From the NCBI GenBank assembly GCA_964545545.1, contig CAZJGK010000017.1, forward strand, positions 1 through 45,529: DNA of 45,529 bases, given 5' to 3'. Source of the DNA: JAHJTW01 sp964545545 (lineage in GTDB: Bacteria > Krumholzibacteriota > Krumholzibacteriia > LZORAL124-64-63). Below the pieces are notes generated by a model, which saw only the letters and a list, made by a program, of their open reading frames with translations, was not told the DNA's origin and searched no databases. Shown one piece after another: positions 40,482 through 45,529 of this stretch (position 1 is the first letter of the stretch; each line of letters starts with the position of its first letter). Made by a program: the position numbers and the translations under genes.

Positions 40482-40826
40482 ATGGTCGACAAGCGCAGAA
40501 GGCATCGCAAGAATACGCCTCATCATGTCAAGGTCCTGGACAACGAATCCGGGCAGGTGCTGGGCCGCATTGTGGACATCACCAGCAGTGGGATGATGAT
40601 CGTATCGGATCATGCCATCAAACCCGGCCAGGCCATGGTTATTCGCCTCAACCTACCGATCATGGTCCAGAACCGGACCGACATGGTCATCGAGGCCCAG
40701 AGCGTCTGGTGCAACCAGGACCAGAACCCCCGGTTCTTCCGGGCGGGATTCAAGTTCTCCAATATTTCCGGCGAGGATGGATATCTCCTGGAGGAAGTCA
40801 TGCTCAGGTTCAGCCTGGTGGGTTGA
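40482..40826 (+). CDS. PilZ-domain protein
   Basis: A 114-residue single PilZ domain. The c-di-GMP-binding elements are RRRHR (residues 5-9) and VDITSSG (D32 to G37, a D-x-T-x-x-G variant of D/N-x-S-x-x-G). The C-terminal strand ARAGFKF-type motif reads FRAGFKFSNISGED. Probably a c-di-GMP receptor acting on motility, secretion or surface processes. ATG 40482 has AAAGGA 6 nt upstream; ATG 40476 is too close to that site. No cyclase or phosphodiesterase is nearby. Confidence 0.88.
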   Translation: MVDKRRRHRKNTPHHVKVLDNESGQVLGRIVDITSSGMMIVSDHAIKPGQAMVIRLNLPIMVQNRTDMVIEAQSVWCNQDQNPRFFRAGFKFSNISGEDGYLLEEVMLRFSLVG

Positions 40827-40851
40827 CACAAATATATAGAGACAATATTTC
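40823..40851 (+). promoter_or_regulatory. Possible promoter of the nfeD-stomatin pair
   Basis: TTGACA (40823-40828), overlapping the pilZ stop codon, is followed after 17 bp by TATTTC (40846-40851). Several overlapping AT-rich -10-like hexamers lie between them. Downstream, CCGCCG/CGGCGG arms form a hairpin (about 40851-40871) in the leader. Confidence 0.35.
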
Positions 40852-40964
40852 CGCCGCCGGCCAAGCGGCGGGCTCCCGACAGCGACTTCTGTTTGAATAA
40901 ATATGAGTGTTTGTGGTTAAATTCCCCGGTTGCTTCATAGGCCTTATAACCGGGGGAAAATCCC

Positions 40965-41411
40965 ATGCTCTCGAATCCTGTCCTGATCTGGTTTTTGGCC
41001 GGTCTCGTCCTGATCATCAGCGAATTCATGATTCCCGGAGTCATCCTGGTCTTCTTCGGTGCGGGCGCGTGGGTTACGGCATTGTGCACCCAGCTGGGCA
41101 TCACTCCCAACACAAGCTCCCAACTGCTCCTGTTCGCGGCCGCTTCCGTGTTGCTGCTGGTCTTTCTCCGCCGGCGCTTTCGTGATGGATTCCTGGGCAA
41201 GGTCAATGAATCCGGGATCACCACCGACAATATCGACGACGAAGTCGGGGGCAAAGTCATTGTGCAGGACGATTTGGTGCCGGGTGAAAAAGGGCATGTC
41301 GAATTCAAGGGCGCCACGTGGCAGGCCTTGAGCGAGGTGCCCCTGGCTGCCGGAGCCACCGCCATCATCGTCGCCCATGAGGGCATCACCTTGATCATCA
41401 AACCTGAGTAA
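40965..41411 (+). CDS. NfeD-family membrane protein
   Basis: A 148-residue protein of the short NfeD type. The first ~75 residues hold three or so membrane helices (IWFLAGLVLIISEFMIPGV, then LLLFAAASVLLLVFL). The C-terminal ~65 residues form the soluble OB-fold domain (GKVIVQDDLVPGEKGHVEFKG). NfeD proteins are almost always encoded beside stomatin-like SPFH proteins and are thought to form membrane complexes with them; the neighbour 44 bp downstream is such a protein. GGGGGAAAA precedes the ATG. Confidence 0.92.
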   Translation: MLSNPVLIWFLAGLVLIISEFMIPGVILVFFGAGAWVTALCTQLGITPNTSSQLLLFAAASVLLLVFLRRRFRDGFLGKVNESGITTDNIDDEVGGKVIVQDDLVPGEKGHVEFKGATWQALSEVPLAAGATAIIVAHEGITLIIKPE

Positions 41412-41455
41412 TCAAAATCGGGCAGGGGGCGACGCAAGCCCCTGGGAGGTTGAAC

Positions 41456-42367
41456 ATGGCTGGAACCATTATCACTGCCGGGATCGTGATCCTGGTGATC
41501 ATCACCCTTATGAACACCGCCCGCATCGTTCCGCAGAAAAGCGCCTACATCGTGGAAAGGCTGGGCAAGTATTCGAAGACCCTCCAGGCGGGATTCCACA
41601 TCCTGGCCCCGTTCCTGGACCGGGTCGCCTACAAGCATTCGCTGAAGGAAGTGGCCGTCGACGTGCCGCCGCAAACCTGCATCACGCGCGACAACATCAC
41701 CGTGGATGTGGACGGTGTGCTCTACCTGCAGGTGATCGACCCGGTCAAGGCCAGTTACGGCATCGAGAATTTCCTGTTCGCGCTGGTCCAGTTGTCCCAG
41801 ACCACCATGCGTTCGGAAATCGGCAAGCTGGAACTGGACAAGACCTTCGAGGAGCGCGAAGCCATCAACCACTCCATCATCGCCGCGGTGGACAAGGCTT
41901 CGGACCCCTGGGGCGTCAAGATCACCCGCTATGAGATCAAGAACATCCACCCGCCCCAGACCGTGCGCGACGCCCTGGAGAAGCAGATGCGCGCCGAGCG
42001 CGAGAAGCGGGCCTCCATCGCCCAGTCCGAGGGCGAGCGTCAGTCCCTGATGAACGTTTCCGAAGGCACCAAGCAACAGGCCATCGCCATCTCCGAGGGC
42101 GAGAAGATGAAGCGGATCAACGAGGCCGAGGGCCGGGCGAAGGAAATCGAACTGGTCGCCATTGCCACCGCCGAAGGAATCCGCAAAATCGCCGAAGCCA
42201 TCCAGATGCCCGGCGGCAGCGAAGCGGTAAACCTGCGCGTGGCCGAGCAGTACATCATACAGTTCGGAAACCTGGCCCGCGAGAGCAACACCATGATCAT
42301 CCCCACCAACATGAGTGACGTGGGCGGGGTGGTCGCGTCGGCGATGAAGTTGATCAAGAAGGTCTGA
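41456..42367 (+). CDS. SPFH/stomatin-like membrane protein (QmcA type)
   Basis: A 303-residue band-7 protein. One N-terminal membrane anchor (about residues 3-22) precedes the SPFH domain (PQKSAYIVERLGKYSKTLQAG, ITVDVDGVLYLQV). A long Glu/Lys/Ala-rich coiled coil covers about residues 175-260 (EKQMRAEREKRASIAQSEGERQ and similar). Such proteins oligomerise into membrane microdomains and modulate proteases or channels. ATG 41456 is chosen over TTG 41450 because GGGAGG lies 6 nt before it. Operon with nfeD. Confidence 0.94.
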   Translation: MAGTIITAGIVILVIITLMNTARIVPQKSAYIVERLGKYSKTLQAGFHILAPFLDRVAYKHSLKEVAVDVPPQTCITRDNITVDVDGVLYLQVIDPVKASYGIENFLFALVQLSQTTMRSEIGKLELDKTFEEREAINHSIIAAVDKASDPWGVKITRYEIKNIHPPQTVRDALEKQMRAEREKRASIAQSEGERQSLMNVSEGTKQQAIAISEGEKMKRINEAEGRAKEIELVAIATAEGIRKIAEAIQMPGGSEAVNLRVAEQYIIQFGNLARESNTMIIPTNMSDVGGVVASAMKLIKKV

Positions 42368-42392
42368 GCGCCGACCTTCCGTGTTGATAGGG

Positions 42393-42418
42393 AAAGCCCC
42401 GGCCAAGGCCGGGGCTTT
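42393..42418. terminator. Bidirectional rho-independent terminator
   Basis: A perfect 12-bp stem, AAAGCCCCGGCC and GGCCGGGGCTTT around AA, stands between the stomatin gene and the convergent helicase gene. The A/T ends of the stem supply short U tracts in both directions. Confidence 0.85.
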
Positions 42419-42468
42419 CTTGACGAAACGGGGAAAAGCGGGCCGCACCCCACAGGGCGCCAGAAAGC

Positions 42469-43710
42469 CTACGACCGCCTGGGGGCGGCAGCCCAGCGCC
42501 CGGGCCTGCCCGTCGGTCGCCCCCGGCGGGATGACGGCCGTCTGCCGGTGGGCTCGCTCACGGTATCGGGCCTGAAACCCTCAACCTGGCGTTGCGGAAT
42601 CCGGGCACCGATCATTCGTTCAGTAGCCTTCAGCCAACGATGATCACTGCCGGTCACAAAGGTGCACGCCACGCCGGCCGTTCCCGAGCGACCGGTGCGT
42701 CCGATGCGGTGGGTATAGGCATCGGGGGTGTTGGGAACATCGAAGTTGATGACATGGGAAACGCCGCTCACGTCAATGCCGCGGGCGGCGATGTCCGTGG
42801 CCACAAGGATGTCGAAGCGGTGGGAACGGAACCCGCGCATGGCCTGATCGCGTTTGGCCTGGGACATGTTCCCCTGCAGGCCGATGGCCCGGTAGCCCGC
42901 CTTGCTCAACTGGTCCGCCAGGCGCTTGGCGCGGTGTTTCGTGCGGGTAAAGACGATGGCCGTGCTGCATTCGTCGAGGGCAAGCATATACTCCAGCAGG
43001 TCGCGCTTGCGATCCTCGGCCACCAGGACCAGATCGTGATCGATGGTGTCCGCAGGCCCAGCGACGGCCAGTTCGACCACGTGGGGATCATGCAACAGGT
43101 CGTCGGCCAGATGGCGGATTTCCCGCGGCATGGTCGCCGAGAACAGCATGTTCTGCCGCTGGGCGGGCAGGGCCGCCAGGATTTTCCGGATATCCGGCAG
43201 AAAACCCATGTCGAACATATGATCGGCTTCGTCCAGGACAAGTGTTTCCACTCCGCCGAGGCGCAGCTGACCCTGTTCCAGCAGATCCAGGACCCGGCCC
43301 GGACACCCGACCACGATTTCCGTCCCTTGCCTCAGGGCATACACCTGATTGTAGGCCGAAACTCCACCGTAGATGGTGACCATTTTCACCTGAGTGAACT
43401 TGGACAGCAATTGGATTTCGGTCGCGATTTGCTTGGCGAGTTCGCGGGTGGGCGCCAGCACCAGGGCCCGCGGCCCCCGGCGCTTTTCCCGCAGAAGGCG
43501 GTTCAGCAACGGCAACGCGAACGCCGCCGTCTTGCCCGTGCCTGTCTGGGCCAGGCCCATGACGTCACGGCCGGCCAGCCCTGCCGGGATGGTCTCCACC
43601 TGGATGGTCCGAGGAGAGGTGAAGCCGGCATTCTGGATGCCGCGCAGCAGTGAGGGATGCAGCCGAAACTGGTCGAAACCGGCCGGCGTTTTGGTTTTCA
43701 TATTTGACAT
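42469..43710 (-). CDS. DEAD-box RNA helicase (RhlE-like)
   Basis: A 413-residue ATP-dependent RNA helicase with all core motifs in order: Q motif region FTSPRTIQVETIP, motif I AQTGTGKT, Ia PTRELAKQ, II DEAD, III SAT, and the C-terminal domain with ATDIAARGID and HRIGRTGR. A short Arg/Pro/Gly-rich tail (from about residue 380) resembles RhlE-type RNA-binding tails. Likely roles are ribosome assembly or cold adaptation. ATG 43710 is chosen, with GGAG 11 nt upstream; ATG 43701 is an alternative. Confidence 0.95.
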   Translation of the reverse strand: MSNMKTKTPAGFDQFRLHPSLLRGIQNAGFTSPRTIQVETIPAGLAGRDVMGLAQTGTGKTAAFALPLLNRLLREKRRGPRALVLAPTRELAKQIATEIQLLSKFTQVKMVTIYGGVSAYNQVYALRQGTEIVVGCPGRVLDLLEQGQLRLGGVETLVLDEADHMFDMGFLPDIRKILAALPAQRQNMLFSATMPREIRHLADDLLHDPHVVELAVAGPADTIDHDLVLVAEDRKRDLLEYMLALDECSTAIVFTRTKHRAKRLADQLSKAGYRAIGLQGNMSQAKRDQAMRGFRSHRFDILVATDIAARGIDVSGVSHVINFDVPNTPDAYTHRIGRTGRSGTAGVACTFVTGSDHRWLKATERMIGARIPQRQVEGFRPDTVSEPTGRRPSSRRGRPTGRPGRWAAAPRRS

Positions 43711-43955
43711 AGAGAGTTGGTCTCCACCGCCTGCGTCCAGGACAAACCTGTACGACACGGTTAAATTTCCGACCCGAACAACAGTGAGGGGGCAAGAGAG
43801 AATCGCATGCGGCGTGACCCGGTTTGGGTGGGGGCCCTGTTGTTCGCCGCTGCCGGCAGGGAGCCGGCTTTCGTTAGCGAGGGCAAGGTAGCGGCGCAGC
43901 GACCATTCCGCCAGGAATCATTTCCGGAAGGCCATGCGGGATTTCCCGGATGGTA
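43711..43955 (-). other. Intergenic region upstream of the helicase gene
   Basis: These 245 bp hold no convincing gene. A CCCTG/CAGGG and a GCCGGC dyad occur around 43837-43867. I find no clear promoter for the helicase and no clear terminator for the gene at 43956-44585. A long regulated leader, common for cold-inducible helicases, is possible but not shown. Confidence 0.4.
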
Positions 43956-44585
43956 TCAGACAACCCTCACATAGCAGCCCTTGCCTTCATCCTCGGCAGG
44001 CGTAAACCCCAACTTGCGCAAGTACTTGCGGTGAGCGGTCACCTCGGTCTGGGCCAGAAAGCGTCTCACGCCCTCCTGGTTGATCACCCTCGGCCAGGAA
44101 CGGTAAAAATACTCTGCACAACGAAAATCGCGGTAAGAGGGCACAACATAGTCCAGGACCACGGTGAGCGTTTCGGCGTCCCGGCGCCGGCAGACCACCA
44201 GCCCCACCGGGAGCATGTCCCTGAGGATGAAAACCACCGCTGGGGCCTCCTGCCTGTCCAGATCAAAACCGGGAAAAAACCGGTCGATATCCTCGGCATG
44301 AAATTCCAGGAACCGCCGCAGATAGCTGTTTTCGGGGCTCCCGATCGCCAACAATTCGAAAGCCTCGCTGCGACCCGGCTGCATTTTCAGAAGAAAAATG
44401 ATGTTGATCACGGCAATGTAACCGTTGACCGCCAGGACAGGATAGATGCCCAACAACCCGCCGTAGACGGCAAAGGTCAGCGCGCCCACCAGATTCAAAG
44501 CCCGCAGGCGGGCCAGGGACTTCATGCTCAACGACAGGGCCACCAGCGCGGAGGCCAGGTAGCCGAGGATTTCAACCCAGCTCAT
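43956..44585 (-). CDS. YgjV-like membrane domain fused to a GNAT-like domain
   Basis: A 209-residue protein. The first ~68 residues contain three membrane helices with a YgjV-like pattern (EILGYLASALVALSLSMKS, LNLVGALTFAVYGGLLGI). A soluble part with an acetyltransferase-like layout follows: VVFILRDMLPVGLVV, LDYVVPSYRDFRCAEYFY and HRKYLRKLGF, resembling GNAT motifs A and B. I know similar proteins from Bacteroidota, sometimes misnamed uroporphyrinogen decarboxylase. An N-acyltransferase anchored in the inner membrane is the best guess; the substrate is unknown. Confidence 0.7.
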   Translation of the reverse strand: MSWVEILGYLASALVALSLSMKSLARLRALNLVGALTFAVYGGLLGIYPVLAVNGYIAVINIIFLLKMQPGRSEAFELLAIGSPENSYLRRFLEFHAEDIDRFFPGFDLDRQEAPAVVFILRDMLPVGLVVCRRRDAETLTVVLDYVVPSYRDFRCAEYFYRSWPRVINQEGVRRFLAQTEVTAHRKYLRKLGFTPAEDEGKGCYVRVV

Positions 44586-44718
44586 CTCGTTTCTCCCGGG
44601 GGAGCAAGGAAAGGGTACGCGCCTGCCTGCTCAAAAACAGGATTGCCGCAGCCGCACGTCATGGTAATATGGATCATCAGAATTTTCGGACAAGCCCATG
44701 ACCTGAAGTGAGCTCTCC

Positions 44719-45414
44719 ATGAACAGAATGTGGAAATCCTCCCTGATCATCATCTGCTTTGCTTTCCTGCCCGCCTTTTGTGGTTGTGGCGATGACAACG
44801 TCCACCCCCGGCTGGACGACGGTATCGTCGGCCAGGTGACCGACGGCGCCGGCAACCCCGTGGCCGGTGCGGCCATTGGCCTGGTGTTCAACACCCAGGC
44901 CCCGGACCCTTTCGCCAAACCCTCCACGGGCCTCACCTTCGACATGCCTGACGCAGGCCATCTCAAGGTGATGATCCTTAACGCCGCCGGTGAAACGGTC
45001 CGGATTCTGGTCGATGAGGAATCCCCCGCGGGAAACCATTCCGTTTTCTGGGACTCCCGGGTGGCGACGGGAGACCTGGCCCCCAACGGACCTTACAGCA
45101 TGGTGGTGGAAGTCCAGCAGCAGGAAATAGCCAGCGCCTACATTCTTATTTCGAACCAGGGCGTCGAAACCCTTTTCGAACGGGCCAACGCCACGACCGA
45201 TGCGGAGGGATACTTCAGGATTCCCAGGGATCTGGTCCCCACCGGAGTGACCCTTCCCGTGCCCATCGGCGGCGAATTGATCGACCAGGTGATTTCCCTT
45301 GAAGTGACCGTCGAGGCCGCCCGGATATCCGGCCAGGGGACCGTCTACGTCCAACGAACCATCACCCTGCCGGCGTCGTGGGAAATTTTCACGGTGGATA
45401 TTTCCCTGCACTGA
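44719..45414 (+). CDS. Lipoprotein with carboxypeptidase-regulatory-like and FlgD-like segments
   Basis: A 231-residue protein. The N-terminus has a hydrophobic signal ending FLPAFCGCGDD, with a plausible lipidation cysteine at 21 or 23. GIVGQVTDGAGNPVAGAAIGL begins a transthyretin-like domain. It is interrupted by a FlgD-like stretch (GHLKVMILNAAGETVRILVDEE, then GNHSVFWDSRV) before the fold resumes at ATTDAEGYFRIP. Probably surface-exposed; function unknown. ATG 44719 lacks a strong ribosome site and ATG 44728 is also possible. A dispersed repeat copy begins 9 bp after the stop. Confidence 0.75.
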   Translation: MNRMWKSSLIIICFAFLPAFCGCGDDNVHPRLDDGIVGQVTDGAGNPVAGAAIGLVFNTQAPDPFAKPSTGLTFDMPDAGHLKVMILNAAGETVRILVDEESPAGNHSVFWDSRVATGDLAPNGPYSMVVEVQQQEIASAYILISNQGVETLFERANATTDAEGYFRIPRDLVPTGVTLPVPIGGELIDQVISLEVTVEAARISGQGTVYVQRTITLPASWEIFTVDISLH

Positions 45415-45422
45415 TATTGTCC

Positions 45423-45504
45423 GTTGTGCCTCGGAAATTGTGTCCGCCGTGCTGGGATATGGCGACACAGGTACTCCAGGCAGGTATAACCCCTTGTATC
45501 ATGG
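45423..45504 (-). repeat. Dispersed intergenic repeat, copy C (inverted)
   Basis: The reverse complement aligns with 87-167 and 15413-15493. The end block GACACAATTTCCGAGGCACAAC is identical to copy A, and ATACAAGGGGTTATACCTGCCTG differs at two positions. The middle ~28 bp is unrelated. The extra 50-bp left flank shared by copies A and B is absent here. Relative to its preceding gene it has the same orientation and 3' position as copy B has to icmF. Confidence 0.8.
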
Positions 45505-45529
45505 CGTCATGGAGGCCCGGGAGCCATGG
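45501..45529. repeat. 29-bp direct terminal repeat, right copy
   Basis: Identical to bases 1-29; it overlaps the last four bases of repeat copy C. Confidence 0.85.

Noticed and set aside
1..45529. The window as a complete circular plasmid
   Set aside because: It has matching 29-bp ends but no replication, partition or mobility gene, and it carries core metabolic genes such as metK, pntAB and icmF.

Overview
The window is a GC-rich, gene-dense chromosomal piece from an uncultured bacterium, and it contains one 100-N scaffold gap. I see no phage, plasmid, tRNA, rRNA or CRISPR features. Two secreted proteins end in FlgD-like Ig domains introduced by an NPFNPRT(E) motif, and many lipoproteins and surface proteins are present. 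That style is typical of FCB-group lineages such as Krumholzibacteriota or Eisenbacteria. This placement is inference, since no marker gene here settles it.

Layout. 1-2998: a YtrA-type GntR regulator with an ABC ATPase and a membrane permease, behind a palindromic operator. 2890-8654 (minus): a sulfotransferase, the three-gene proton-translocating transhydrogenase (pntAa-pntAb-pntB), then two alkylation-repair genes (Ada/AlkA-type glycosylase, then Ogt). 8788-14216: an O-methyltransferase, a secreted calcineurin-like phosphoesterase, a gap-broken secreted DUF4185-like protein and a lipoprotein. 14407-19834: a MIP18/DUF59 protein, a universal stress protein, the fused isobutyryl-CoA mutase IcmF, a DUF4442 protein and a small membrane protein. 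19835-20287 has no protein gene but carries a convincing promoter and a nested hairpin that looks like a stand-alone small RNA. 20288-28552 (minus): a translationally coupled ATPase-permease-ATPase-permease set, an AAG-type methyladenine glycosylase, then an active/inactive pair of M16 peptidases. 28681-31553: metK, a Cys/Met-metabolism PLP enzyme and a single-domain response regulator. 31561-40232 (minus): a tyrosine/homogentisate operon (hpd, hmgA, an unknown protein, fah, acetoacetyl-CoA synthetase, S46 dipeptidyl-peptidase). 40482-45414: PilZ, NfeD plus stomatin, a DEAD-box helicase, a YgjV-GNAT fusion and a lipoprotein.

The genes form recognisable physiological units. The tyrosine operon converts 4-hydroxyphenylpyruvate to fumarate and acetoacetate, activates the acetoacetate to acetoacetyl-CoA, and ends with a peptidase predicted to release dipeptides with acidic P1 residues. 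Its one missing step is maleylacetoacetate isomerase. An uncharacterised protein sits exactly where that gene would be expected, between hmgA and fah, and is the best candidate here for undescribed biology. Other leads are the structured RNA candidate at 20054-20142 and a dispersed intergenic repeat (three copies, conserved flanks, variable centre) that twice lies directly after a stop codon. The first and last 29 bases of the window are identical.
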